DNA of 64,000 bases from positions 73,803-137,802 of the forward strand of contig NZ_JBKBQM010000002.1 of the NCBI RefSeq assembly GCF_046292685.1, read 5' to 3'. Each line of letters starts with the position of its first letter. Position 1 is the first letter of the stretch. Positions 35,717 to 44,200 of this stretch are shown here, one piece after another. The position numbers were made by a program, and so were the translations under genes. The notes beneath the pieces were generated by a model that did not search any database, was not told the origin of the DNA, and saw nothing but the letters and a program-made list of their open reading frames with translations. Origin of the DNA: Wagnerdoeblera sp046292685 (GTDB lineage Bacteria > Pseudomonadota > Alphaproteobacteria > Rhodobacterales > Rhodobacteraceae).

Positions 35717-36610
35717 ATGAGCAGCGCGAAAATCGGACAGGACAATCTGCGCGGCGGGCTGTTGATGGTGGCCAGCATGGCCGCCTTTTCGGCCGAGGAC
35801 ACGCTTATCAAGGGGTTGGCCGGCGGGTTGCCGACCGGGCAAATCATCGCAACGCTGGGCGTCACCGGGACGCTGGCGCTGGCGATCATCGCCACATCGC
35901 GCGGGGCGCCGCTGTTCGGGGCCTTTGCGACGCATCCGATGGTGCTGCTGCGCAACTTTGCCGAGATGACGGGGGCCATCGGGTTCGTGACCGCGCTGGT
36001 GCTGATGCCGTTGTCGGTGGCGTCGGCGCTGTTCCAGACCCTGCCGCTGGCGATCACGCTGGGGGCGGCGCTGTTTCTGGGCGAAAAGGTGGGCTGGCGG
36101 CGTTGGACGGCAATTGCCGTGGGCTTTGCCGGGGTGCTGGTCATCCTGCGCCCTGGGGCCGAGGGGTTCGACCTGTGGGCGGCGGCCGCCAGCATGCTGG
36201 CGGTGATGTCGCTGGCGGTGCGCGACCTTGCAACCCGACGGGTCGGGGCTGGGGTGCCCTCGCTCAGCCTGTCGGTCTGGGGGTCGCTGGCGTTCGTCCC
36301 AGCCGGGCTGGCGCTGATGGCCCTGGCCGGGCAGAGCCCGGTCGTGCCCGATGCGCGGCAATGGGTCATCCTGCTGGGCGCATCGGCGCTGGGGGTTGCC
36401 GGGTATTGGCTGATGGTGGTGGCCACACGGGTCGGCGAGGTTTCGGCCGTCATGCCCTATCGTTACAGCCGCATCCTGTTTTCGCTGCTGCTGGGGTGGG
36501 CGGTGTTTGCCGAACGCCCCGACTGGGGCGTCTGGCTGGGCAGCGCGATGATCGTGGGATCGGGGCTTTATACCTTTTTCCGCGAACGCGCCTTGCGCCT
36601 GCGAGGCTGA
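35717..36610 (+). CDS. DMT-superfamily (EamA) transporter
   Basis: A 297-residue membrane protein with about ten spans arranged as two EamA repeats (LFQTLPLAITLGAALFLGEKVGWRRW and VMPYRYSRILFSLLLGWAVFAERPDW). EamA proteins move metabolites, often amino acids, across the inner membrane. GGAGG lies 5 nt before the ATG at 35717, which decides this start over a GTG at 35699. It diverges from the riboflavin operon and converges with the GST gene 6 nt downstream. The substrate is unknown. Confidence 0.85.
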   Translation: MSSAKIGQDNLRGGLLMVASMAAFSAEDTLIKGLAGGLPTGQIIATLGVTGTLALAIIATSRGAPLFGAFATHPMVLLRNFAEMTGAIGFVTALVLMPLSVASALFQTLPLAITLGAALFLGEKVGWRRWTAIAVGFAGVLVILRPGAEGFDLWAAAASMLAVMSLAVRDLATRRVGAGVPSLSLSVWGSLAFVPAGLALMALAGQSPVVPDARQWVILLGASALGVAGYWLMVVATRVGEVSAVMPYRYSRILFSLLLGWAVFAERPDWGVWLGSAMIVGSGLYTFFRERALRLRG

Positions 36611-36616
36611 GGGCGG

Positions 36617-37321
36617 CTATCGCCGCCCGAACAGCACCTGCTGGGCCTGCTTGTCCATCGGGCCGGGGTTGCGGCGTTCGGCGCCCAGCGCCTTGCCGGC
36701 AGCGAAGCCCGGCCTTGCGCCCAGTTCGTCCAGCCAGCGGGCCATGTGGGGCTTGTCCTCCAGCGTCTGTTCCTGACGCTGCCACAGGATCGCCCAAGGC
36801 CAGATCGCCATGTCGGCGACCGACAGGAAATCGCCGGCCACATAGGCCGACTGCGCCAGCTGGCGGTCCAGCACGCCAAAAAGCCGCGCAACCTCGCGCC
36901 GGTAGCGATCCTGGGCATAGGGCAGCACCTGCGGCGGGTCGAGCTGCGGCGCATAGCTGAGGAAGTGGTGCGCCTGCCCCGCCATCGGGCCGACGCCGCC
37001 CATCTGCCACATCAGCCATTGTTCCACGGCCACCCGCTCGCGTTCCGTCCGACCGAGGAACTGCCCGGTCTTGCGCGCCAGATACAGCAGGATCGCCCCG
37101 GATTCGAAGATGGCGATAGGCGCGCCGTCGGGGCCTTCGGGGTCGACGATGGCCGGCATGCGGTTGTTCGGCGCAATCTTCAGGAAATCGGGGGCGAACT
37201 GTTCGCCCTTGCCGATATCGACGTAGCGGACCGTATAGGGCAGCCCCATCTCTTCCAGCGCGATCGAAACCTTCCAGCCGTTCGGCGTGGGCCAGTAGTG
37301 CAACTCGATGGGGGCAGGCAT
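36617..37321 (-). CDS. Glutathione S-transferase family protein (YfcG/Ure2-like)
   Basis: A 234-residue protein with an N-terminal thioredoxin fold and a C-terminal helical domain. The active-site region YWPTPNGWKVSIALEEMGLPY and the glutathione contacts NNRMPAIVD and IFESGAILLYLARK are those of the YfcG/Ure2p-like class, which act as disulfide-bond oxidoreductases using glutathione. AAGGAGA precedes the ATG at 37321. It is divergent from the metZ leader. Confidence 0.9.
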   Translation of the reverse strand: MPAPIELHYWPTPNGWKVSIALEEMGLPYTVRYVDIGKGEQFAPDFLKIAPNNRMPAIVDPEGPDGAPIAIFESGAILLYLARKTGQFLGRTERERVAVEQWLMWQMGGVGPMAGQAHHFLSYAPQLDPPQVLPYAQDRYRREVARLFGVLDRQLAQSAYVAGDFLSVADMAIWPWAILWQRQEQTLEDKPHMARWLDELGARPGFAAGKALGAERRNPGPMDKQAQQVLFGRR

Positions 37322-37450
37322 CGCGGTCTCCTTCATGCGGGCAGCGTGCAGGGTGGCGCGGCGCGCGCGGCGCTGCAAGCCCGGATTGCGCCGCCGTTCT
37401 GCCCCGGCCGCCCGCTTGACCTTTGCGGCGCGCGGGCGTATCGCCCGTCC

Positions 37451-37505
37451 GGTGGCGATTTGTCTTCCGGATTGCGGGCCACGTTAAACAAGCCGCTAAA
37501 GAGGA
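37451..37505 (+). promoter_or_regulatory. SAM-II riboswitch upstream of metZ
   Basis: The stretch carries the conserved SAM-II blocks in order: GGTGGCGATTTG, then GGATTGC, then CCACGTTAAACAAG and GCTAAAGAGGA. Stem P1 can form from GTGGC (37452-37456) with GCCAC (37478-37482). The loop bases TCTTC (37463-37467) can pair with the 3' tail GAGGA (37501-37505) to make the expected pseudoknot. SAM-II aptamers bind S-adenosylmethionine and turn down methionine-synthesis genes in alphaproteobacteria, which fits the metZ gene that follows. Confidence 0.85.
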
Positions 37506-37564
37506 CGCCGGCCTGCCCCGGTGCCCTCGGTCGAATGTCCGGTGCATTGCTTGGGGGGTCCGTG

Positions 37565-38746
37565 ATGGCCGGTAACTGGAAGACCCGCACGAAACTGGTG
37601 CACCAAGGCAGCCGCCGCAGCCAGTATGGCGAAATGGCCGAGGCGATCTTTCTGACCCAAGGCTTTGCCTATGAAAGCGCCGAATCCGCCGAGGCGCGCT
37701 TTCTCGAGGCCGGCGACGACGAATTCATTTATGCCCGCTACGGCAACCCCACCACCCGCATGTTCGAAGAACGCATCGCGGGCCTCGAAGGCACCGAAGA
37801 CGCCTTTGCCACCGCCAGCGGCATGGCAGCGGTCAACGGCGCGCTGGTTTCGATGCTGCGGGCCGGCGACCACGTGGTCAGCGCGCGGGCGCTGTTCGGC
37901 TCGTGCCTCTATATCCTCGAAAATGTGCTGACCCGTTACGGCGTGCGCGTGACCTTCGTGGATGGCGCCGACCTTGACCAGTGGCGCGCCGCGGTGACGC
38001 CGGGGACCAAGGCAGTGTTCTTCGAATCGATGTCGAACCCGACGCTGGAACTGGTGGACATTGCCGCTGTGTCGCAGATCGCCCATGCCGCGGGGGCCCT
38101 GGTGATCGTGGACAACGTTTTTGCCACCCCGGTGTTTTCCCGCGCCGTGGAACAGGGCGCCGATGTGGTGGTCTATTCCGCGACCAAGCACATCGACGGT
38201 CAGGGCCGCGCGCTGGGGGGCGTGATCTGCGGCACCCGCGACTTCATCCGCAAGGTGGCCGAGCCCTACCTCAAGCACACCGGCGCGGCCATGAGCCCGT
38301 TCACCGCCTGGATCATGCTGAACGGCATGGCCACGCTGGACCTGCGATGCCGCGCCATGGCCGACAGCGCGCTGTCGGTGGCGCAGGCGCTGGAAGGCCA
38401 CCCACAGGTCACGCGGCTGATCTACCCCGGCCTGGCCAGCCACCCGCAGCATGCACTGGCGATGGCGCAGATGGGGTCGGGGGGCACGCTGGTGACCTTC
38501 GAGGTGGCAGGCGGCAAGGAAGGCGCGTTCCGTTTCATGAATGCGCTGGAAATTGCCAAGATTTCCAACAACCTGGGCGATGCGAAAACCATCGCCACCC
38601 ATCCGGCCACAACCACGCACCAGCGGCTGCCGCAAGACCAGAAGGATCGCCTGGGCATCACCCCCGGCCTGATCCGCCTGTCTGTCGGGCTGGAGGACGC
38701 CGGCGACCTCATCGCCGACCTGATGCAGGCGCTGGACGCGATCTGA
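37565..38746 (+). CDS. metZ: O-succinylhomoserine sulfhydrylase
   Basis: A 393-residue PLP enzyme of the Cys/Met metabolism family. The Schiff-base lysine is K208 in YSATKHIDGQGR, and YGNPTTRMFEERIAGLEGTE plus SNPTLELVDI are standard cofactor and substrate regions. The HIDGQGR wording after the lysine is typical of MetZ, which makes homocysteine directly from O-succinylhomoserine and sulfide. The ATG at 37565 has GGGGGG 6 nt upstream; an in-frame ATG at 37535 is an alternative. The SAM-II element upstream supports a methionine role. Confidence 0.94.
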   Translation: MAGNWKTRTKLVHQGSRRSQYGEMAEAIFLTQGFAYESAESAEARFLEAGDDEFIYARYGNPTTRMFEERIAGLEGTEDAFATASGMAAVNGALVSMLRAGDHVVSARALFGSCLYILENVLTRYGVRVTFVDGADLDQWRAAVTPGTKAVFFESMSNPTLELVDIAAVSQIAHAAGALVIVDNVFATPVFSRAVEQGADVVVYSATKHIDGQGRALGGVICGTRDFIRKVAEPYLKHTGAAMSPFTAWIMLNGMATLDLRCRAMADSALSVAQALEGHPQVTRLIYPGLASHPQHALAMAQMGSGGTLVTFEVAGGKEGAFRFMNALEIAKISNNLGDAKTIATHPATTTHQRLPQDQKDRLGITPGLIRLSVGLEDAGDLIADLMQALDAI

Positions 38747-38849
38747 GCTTGCGGGGCCCGGGGTCGGGGCCAGCGCCACCGGTCCGCCTTGGAGTTGCCA
38801 TGATCCCCGGGCATCCGGGAAGGAGCGATTTTGCGAACGGAACGGATCG

Positions 38850-39449
38850 ATGTCGAAAACCCATGCGTGGCCATTGCTTTGTCTCTTGATGATGTCCGGT
38901 GCAGCGAGCGCGGACCCTGCCACCTGCGCCGCGATTGACGACCCGAACCGGCGTCTCGGCTGTTACGACGACCTGTTCCGCGCGGTGACCACAGCCGAAA
39001 GCGCGGGCAAGTGGGCCGTGGAGGTCGAAAAATCTCCGCTCGACGACAGCACCACGGTTTACGTCAGCCTCCGGTCGGACAAGCCGCTGCCGGGCAGGTT
39101 CGGCCAGGCCGAGCACGCGAGCCTCTACCTGCGCTGCAAGGAAGGCAAGACGGTCGCCTACATCCATTTCGGCGGTCACTTCATGTCCGACAATCGCGGC
39201 GGCGGGCGGGTCGACTATCGCATCGACATGCAGCCGGCGCGGCACCGGATGATGGAGGAATCCAACAACAACAAGGCGCTCGGGCTGTGGAACGGCAAGG
39301 CGTCCATCCCTTTTGTCAAGGAACTGTTCGGCGGCCGGTCGCTTTACGTGCGCGCGACGCCTTTCAGCGAGTCGATGATCGAGGCAACCTTCAACATCTC
39401 GGGGCTGGAAACCGCGATCGAGCCGCTTCGGAAGGCCTGCAAGTGGTAA
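38850..39449 (+). CDS. TagO/VasI-like periplasmic protein
   Basis: A 199-residue protein with a signal peptide (ending about residue 21, GAASA). The mature N-terminus has the pattern CAAIDDPNRRLGCYD with Cys26 and Cys38, likely a disulfide, and EKSPLDDSTTVYVSL follows. Both are typical of TagO/VasI-type proteins, some of which accompany type VI secretion systems. No other secretion gene is near, so this is a stand-alone copy of unknown role. It ends 3 nt before the convergent LysR gene. Confidence 0.65.
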   Translation: MSKTHAWPLLCLLMMSGAASADPATCAAIDDPNRRLGCYDDLFRAVTTAESAGKWAVEVEKSPLDDSTTVYVSLRSDKPLPGRFGQAEHASLYLRCKEGKTVAYIHFGGHFMSDNRGGGRVDYRIDMQPARHRMMEESNNNKALGLWNGKASIPFVKELFGGRSLYVRATPFSESMIEATFNISGLETAIEPLRKACKW

Positions 39450-39452
39450 AGG

Positions 39453-40373
39453 TCATAGGCCCGCCGTTCTGGCCACCATGTCGGCCTTGATGCGGGTGGC
39501 GATGTAGTCCACGAACAGCCGGGTCTTGGGGTCTTTCAGGCGCCGGTGCGGCATCAGCGCCGACAGTTGCACCGGCAAGGGCGGCGTCGCCGCGGCGACC
39601 GGCACCAGGGCACCGGACCGGATATGCTCGGCCACCTCGAAAAGCGGTTTCAGCACGATTCCGTGCCCGTCCAAGGCCCAGCCTGTGAGAACATCGCCGT
39701 CGTCGGATTCGAAGGGGCCCGAAATCTCGAATCGCCGCGGGCCTTCGGCGGTCAGCAGCGTCCACTGGAATTCCCGCGCCCCGGGAAAACGCAGGTTCAG
39801 GCAATCGTGCCGGTCGCGCACCAAGGCGGCGCCGTCGGCCGGCATGCCGCGGCGTTCGACATAGGCGGGCGAGGCGCAGAGCAGGCGCGGGCAATCGGCG
39901 ATCGCCCGGACCTTGAGGTTCGAATCGTCCAGCAGGCCGAGGTGAAAAGCCACGTCCAGCCCTTCGGCCGTCATGTCGATGGAACGGTCGGACAGGCGCA
40001 ACCGCACGTCGATCAGCGGCCATTCGGCCTTGAACGCCGGGACATGCGGCGCAATGAACCGCCGCCCCACGCCGAGGGGGGCCGCCACGAACAACACCCC
40101 GCGCGGGGTCTTGGTGGCATCGGTAACGGCGGCCTCGGCCTCGTCGATGGCTTCCAGCACCTTGCGGGCCCCGTCATAGAACAGGCGCCCCGATTCCGTC
40201 GGTTGCAGCGTGCGCGTGGTGCGGTTGAACAGCCGCACGCCGAGGTGCTTTTCCAGTTCGGAGATGCGCGCCGAGGCCACGGCCGGCGAGGTGCGCTGGT
40301 CGCGTGCCGCCGCACTCATGCTGCCCAGTTCGTAGACGCGAATGAACATGCGGATGTTGTTGACGTAGGACAT
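39453..40373 (-). CDS. LysR-family transcriptional regulator
   Basis: A 306-residue LysR regulator of the CrgA-like type. The N-terminal winged helix (MFIRVYELGSMSAAARDQRTSPAVASARISELEKHLGVRLFNRTTRTLQPTESG) covers residues 9-62 and a substrate-binding-like effector domain follows. The ATG at 40373 aligns the HTH with the family. It is divergent from puuD across 107 nt, so it may control puuD, but LysR proteins also act at distant sites. The effector is unknown. Confidence 0.9.
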   Translation of the reverse strand: MSYVNNIRMFIRVYELGSMSAAARDQRTSPAVASARISELEKHLGVRLFNRTTRTLQPTESGRLFYDGARKVLEAIDEAEAAVTDATKTPRGVLFVAAPLGVGRRFIAPHVPAFKAEWPLIDVRLRLSDRSIDMTAEGLDVAFHLGLLDDSNLKVRAIADCPRLLCASPAYVERRGMPADGAALVRDRHDCLNLRFPGAREFQWTLLTAEGPRRFEISGPFESDDGDVLTGWALDGHGIVLKPLFEVAEHIRSGALVPVAAATPPLPVQLSALMPHRRLKDPKTRLFVDYIATRIKADMVARTAGL

Positions 40374-40414
40374 GCGGGCACCTGGCCACTTTTCGGGTCT
40401 GTTTGAAAGTGCTT

Positions 40415-40424
40415 GGCAATTGCC
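40415..40424. promoter_or_regulatory. Palindrome in the lysR-puuD divergent region
   Basis: GGCAATTGCC is a perfect 10-bp palindrome about midway between the two divergent starts. It is a candidate contact site for the LysR regulator. It does not show a clean T-N11-A layout, so confidence is low. Confidence 0.25.
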
Positions 40425-40480
40425 TGTGCTAACAGAAAGGTGACGTCCGGTATAGCCTGTCGTCAAACAGGGAGACTGCC

Positions 40481-41704
40481 ATGTACGACCTTCATGTCTT
40501 CGGAGCCTGGGCGGAATTCGCCACCCGCTGGCTGCACGTCATCACCGCAATCGCCTGGATCGGGTCGAGCTTCTATTTCATCGCGCTCGACCTGGGGCTG
40601 CGAAAGGCCCCCGATCTGCCGCCCGGCGCCCATGGCGAGGAATGGCAGGTGCATGGCGGCGGGTTCTACCACATCCGCAAGTATCTGGTCGCACCGGCCG
40701 AAATGCCCGACCACCTGACCTGGTTCAAATGGGAAAGCTATGCCACCTGGCTCAGCGGGTTCGCGCTGCTGGCGGTGGTTTATTACCTTGGGGCCGAGTT
40801 CTATCTGGTCGATCCCAACGTGCTGGATGTGCCGGTCTGGGGCGCGGTGCTGATCTCGATGGCGTCGCTCGCCTTCGGCTGGGTGGCCTACAACACCATC
40901 TGCAAGGTGTTCGTGAACGCCAACCAGACTGCGGTGATGGTGGCGCTGTTCGTGGTGCTGGTGGGGATGGCTTTCTTCTACACCCAGGTTTTCTCGGGCC
41001 GCGCGGCACTGCTGCACCTGGGCGCCTTCACCGCCACCATCATGTCGGCCAACGTGTTCTTCATCATCATGCCGAACCAGCGCATCGTGGTGGCCGACCT
41101 GCAGGCCGGCCGCAAGCCCGATGCGAAATACGGCAAGATCGCCAAGCAGCGCAGCACCCACAACAACTATCTGACGCTGCCGGTGATCTTCCTGATGTTG
41201 TCGAACCACTATCCGCTGGCCTTTGCCAGCGACTACAACTGGGTCATCGCCAGCCTCGTGTTCCTGATGGGCGTGACCATTCGCCACTGGTTCAACACCA
41301 CCCACGCCCGAGCCGGCCAGCCGCACTGGACCTGGGGGGTCACGGCTGTGCTGTTCGTACTCATCATGTGGTTGTCAACGGCGCCCTTGCGCTTTGCGCA
41401 ACAGGATGCGGCCCTGCAAGGCGCCGCCGCGCGGTTCGCCCAAGCCGAAGGCTTCGAACAGGTGGCCGACATCGTGCAGGGGCGCTGCTCGATGTGCCAT
41501 GCCGCAGAACCGGGGTGGGAAGGGTTGCTGTGGGCGCCGAAGGGCGTGGTGTTGGACAGCCCGGAGGCGGTCGCCCGCCATGCCCGCGATATCTGGTTGC
41601 AGGCCGGCCTGACCCACGCGATGCCGCCCGCCAACCTGAGCTACATGGAAGACGCAGAGCGCGAGGCGATCCGCGCTTGGTTCCGCGCGGCAACCGAAGG
41701 CTGA
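40481..41704 (+). CDS. puuD: Urate hydroxylase PuuD (membrane-anchored, cytochrome c domain)
   Basis: A 407-residue protein. About 310 residues form a polytopic membrane domain beginning RWLHVITAIAWIGSSFYFIALD and containing SANVFFIIMPNQRIVVADLQAGRKPD. A C-terminal periplasmic cytochrome c domain follows with the heme motif CSMCH at residues 336-340 and a likely axial Met in HAMPPAN. PuuD oxidises urate to 5-hydroxyisourate and passes electrons to the respiratory chain. No other purine-breakdown genes lie next to it. A palindromic repeat follows the stop. Confidence 0.93.
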   Translation: MYDLHVFGAWAEFATRWLHVITAIAWIGSSFYFIALDLGLRKAPDLPPGAHGEEWQVHGGGFYHIRKYLVAPAEMPDHLTWFKWESYATWLSGFALLAVVYYLGAEFYLVDPNVLDVPVWGAVLISMASLAFGWVAYNTICKVFVNANQTAVMVALFVVLVGMAFFYTQVFSGRAALLHLGAFTATIMSANVFFIIMPNQRIVVADLQAGRKPDAKYGKIAKQRSTHNNYLTLPVIFLMLSNHYPLAFASDYNWVIASLVFLMGVTIRHWFNTTHARAGQPHWTWGVTAVLFVLIMWLSTAPLRFAQQDAALQGAAARFAQAEGFEQVADIVQGRCSMCHAAEPGWEGLLWAPKGVVLDSPEAVARHARDIWLQAGLTHAMPPANLSYMEDAEREAIRAWFRAATEG

Positions 41705-41723
41705 GCAAGGTTCGACCGGCAGA

Positions 41724-41778
41724 GCGGGGGGGTTTGCACCCCCCGCACCCCCCGCAGGATATTTGCACAAGGTGAAGG
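41724..41778. repeat. Palindromic intergenic repeat of Rhodobacterales type
   Basis: An 8-bp stem (GCGGGGGG at 41724-41731 with CCCCCCGC at 41739-41746) is followed by a second CCCCCCGCA and then GGATATTTGCACAAGGTGAAG. From memory, this layout (G/C hairpin, C-run, then GGATATTTG...GATGAAG-like tail) recurs after genes across Rhodobacteraceae. It sits between the convergent ends of puuD and the DUF1523 gene and may also terminate transcription. Confidence 0.6.
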
Positions 41779-41797
41779 AACGAGGCGCGGAGCGACG

Positions 41798-42469
41798 TCA
41801 CCGGCGGGGGGGGGATCGCCAAGTGCCCAGCCAGGCGGTGAATCGCGCCCATTTTCCCCGCGCACGGTCGCGCGCCGCGTCGGCCCGGGCATCGAGTTCG
41901 TCGATGGTATCGCCGACCGTATCGACCATAGGGTCGATCATGCGTTCGCGGAACTGTGCCAGCATCCGCCACACCAGCAGCACCAGCAAGGCCAGAACGA
42001 TCAGGATCACGATCGAGGGCCAGGGGATGATCCGGGTATCGGGGCCCGGCACCTCGCGCAGACGGATGGCGTTGGGGAAGATGGTGAAGAATTCGTTGCG
42101 CCAGCCGTAATGCGTGACCGCCACCCATTTCGGGGCCTCCGGCGGCGAAATCAGGGATGTGGCGATGGTCTGGAGATTGTAGCTGTTGAGCTTGAAATAG
42201 GGCGGCCATCCCCAACCCGTATCCTCGTTGCGATAGACCATCGGGCGGCCGTTGGCCTGCACCGTCTGGATGAAGAACACATCGCGCGTGGTGCCGGGGG
42301 CGGTGCCGACATCGGGACCGGACCAGAAAAAGCTGTTCTCGCCGAAGTCGATGCGCTTGCTGTCGGTGCCGACGATGCGCACGATATCGGTCTGCGGCAG
42401 CGTGTAATGCAGCACCGACAGCACCAGCAGCAGCAGAATGGTCACGACGGACCGGATCACCCAACGCAT
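41798..42469 (-). CDS. DUF1523 family membrane protein
   Basis: A 223-residue protein with an N-terminal membrane span (about residues 5-21, VVTILLLLVLSVLHYTL) and a second near residues 150-168 (IVILIVLALLVLLVWRMLA). The roughly 130 residues between them include the DUF1523 block VYRNEDTGWGWPPYFKLNS and WVAVTHYGWRNEFFTIFPNA. The soluble part probably lies in the periplasm. A charged cytoplasmic tail follows. The function of this alphaproteobacterial family is unknown. It is the last of six genes on the minus strand with an AAA+ ATPase. Confidence 0.85.
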   Translation of the reverse strand: MRWVIRSVVTILLLLVLSVLHYTLPQTDIVRIVGTDSKRIDFGENSFFWSGPDVGTAPGTTRDVFFIQTVQANGRPMVYRNEDTGWGWPPYFKLNSYNLQTIATSLISPPEAPKWVAVTHYGWRNEFFTIFPNAIRLREVPGPDTRIIPWPSIVILIVLALLVLLVWRMLAQFRERMIDPMVDTVGDTIDELDARADAARDRARGKWARFTAWLGTWRSPPRR

Positions 42470-42481
42470 GTCAAAACCCTT

Positions 42482-42748
42482 TCACCCGAAGTTCAGCACA
42501 TAGACGAGGACCGAGATCACCGTCACCGGCACGATGTAGACGCCCCACAGAAGCTTGCGCCGCAGCGAACGGGCATACCGCGCCATCCCCTCGTCGATGA
42601 AGGCGCTGCGCTCGCCCGGGCCTTGCGCCGCATCCCATGCCTTTTCCAGCCTTTCGCGCTCCAGACTGCGGGCGTAGATCGATAGCAGCACGTATAGCAC
42701 CGTCAACCCGACCAGCAGGAACAATCCAAGGCGCAGAAACCCGATCAT
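42482..42748 (-). CDS. Small two-span membrane protein of the AAA+ operon
   Basis: An 88-residue protein with hydrophobic spans at about residues 4-23 (FLRLGLFLLVGLTVLYVLLS) and 67-85 (LLWGVYIVPVTVISVLVYVL). A charged helix lies between them (RSLERERLEKAWDAAQGPGERSAFIDEGMARYARSLRRK). The ATG overlaps the upstream stop by 4 nt (ATGA), so translation is coupled. I recognise no named family. It may anchor a partner at the inner membrane. Confidence 0.75.
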   Translation of the reverse strand: MIGFLRLGLFLLVGLTVLYVLLSIYARSLERERLEKAWDAAQGPGERSAFIDEGMARYARSLRRKLLWGVYIVPVTVISVLVYVLNFG

Positions 42749-44118
42749 CGCCGCGCCTTTCCGACCGCGCCCCAGGGCCCCACCGCCTCCAGCCGGGCGC
42801 CGGTCCACGGTCCGGCCGGCTGCGGGGCGGGGCGGGGCGTTTCGTCCATCGCGGGCTCCGGTCCGAACAGGGCGGCACGGGCGCCGGCCTTGTCGATCTT
42901 GTATTCGCGTTCCAGAAACTCTGCCACCCATTGCCGCTTGTTGTCGGACCAGGTGGCATAGCTGCGGTAGAACAATTCCTTGTGGCAGATGTAAAGCTGG
43001 CGCACATCAAGCGGCGAAAGCTCGGACAGCAGCATGTTGACAAGGCCCTTGTCGGGGCCCTGCGTGGCGCGCAAGAGGTAGAAGTAGGCCGGATGTTCCG
43101 AGCTGATCTGCGGCCAGTCGCCGCCGGTTTCCGCCCAGCGCAGCACTTCGGCCAGGCCCTTGAACTCCTCGGGCAAGGCGCTGCCCAGGCGCCGGGCGAT
43201 GCCGCGCAGATCGGTGCGGGTGGCGCCTGCCAGGCTGATGCCAAGCTGGTCGGCCACCGAAACCAGCACGAAATCCATCTTCTGCCGCAGGATGGCGGCC
43301 ACATCCATGCCGCGCGCGGTGACGATGCTTTCGACCAGCGCGTTGCGCGCCATCCAGTCGGCCAGCATGTTGCGCTGCCGCGTCCAGATGGTGTGGGCAA
43401 TCGGCAGCGTGCCCAGGGTTTCGGGCGGCGCCACGGTGATGGCGCCCGGCGCCTTGGCCGCGCGAAAGATGTAAAGGCCGCCGAAATGGCTGGTCCAGAA
43501 ATTCGGCTGTTCGAAGCTCATGGCCGGCAACGCGATGGGCACGCGGGTGACATCGCCGGTCTTCTTCGCCAGCGCGATCATCTCCGCGATCAGCACATCG
43601 TCGCGCCAGCCATCGGGTTCGGCGCGGAAGCGTTCGATCAGCCTTGCCAGCTTGCCGGCATCGGCGACATGGCCGCCGATGGTGTCGGCCTCGACCGTCA
43701 CGCGGCGAATGTCGAACAGCCGCGCAGGGTTGCCCAGTTCGTACACGGTGTTCGACAATTCCCCCGCCACCGCATCGCGGGCGGTCAGGGCGAACAACTG
43801 CGCCTCGTTGGCGTCGATGAACTGGCGCAGGATGCCGCGGGCGGTGGAAAACTGCGCGTTCAGCAACGGCGCGTGCTTTTGCGCCGTGGTCAGCAGGATG
43901 AACTGCCGGTTGGCGCCATCGGGGTTGAGGTAGAGATCATCGCCCAGCGCATCGCCCACTTCGGGGCTGTAACCCGAAATGTCGATGTGGAAATCGGGCA
44001 GATCGGTGGTGCGCCCGGTCAGGTGCTTCAGCGCGCGGTTGTAGCGTTCGACCAGGGCGGGGGACGAGACCTCGACCAGATTGCCGAACATCAGGCCCTT
44101 TTCGATGAGACGTTTCAT
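42745..44118 (-). CDS. Unrecognised 457-aa protein of the AAA+ operon
   Basis: A 457-residue soluble protein with no signal peptide and no family I can name. The N-terminal region has DFHIDISGYSPEVGDALGDDLYLNPDGANRQFILLT, followed by mainly helical sequence with many acidic and basic residues. The C-terminal 40 residues are proline-rich and probably disordered. It lies between the AAA+ ATPase gene (82 nt away) and a small membrane protein gene (4-nt overlap), so it probably works with both. No catalytic motif stands out. Confidence 0.75.
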   Translation of the reverse strand: MKRLIEKGLMFGNLVEVSSPALVERYNRALKHLTGRTTDLPDFHIDISGYSPEVGDALGDDLYLNPDGANRQFILLTTAQKHAPLLNAQFSTARGILRQFIDANEAQLFALTARDAVAGELSNTVYELGNPARLFDIRRVTVEADTIGGHVADAGKLARLIERFRAEPDGWRDDVLIAEMIALAKKTGDVTRVPIALPAMSFEQPNFWTSHFGGLYIFRAAKAPGAITVAPPETLGTLPIAHTIWTRQRNMLADWMARNALVESIVTARGMDVAAILRQKMDFVLVSVADQLGISLAGATRTDLRGIARRLGSALPEEFKGLAEVLRWAETGGDWPQISSEHPAYFYLLRATQGPDKGLVNMLLSELSPLDVRQLYICHKELFYRSYATWSDNKRQWVAEFLEREYKIDKAGARAALFGPEPAMDETPRPAPQPAGPWTGARLEAVGPWGAVGKARR

Positions 44119-44200
44119 GCGTCATTCCTTCCCGGATGGCGGCGCATGGGAACCTTGCCTGCCGCGGCGCCGGTGCATGCGACCGGATCGGATGCCGGCT

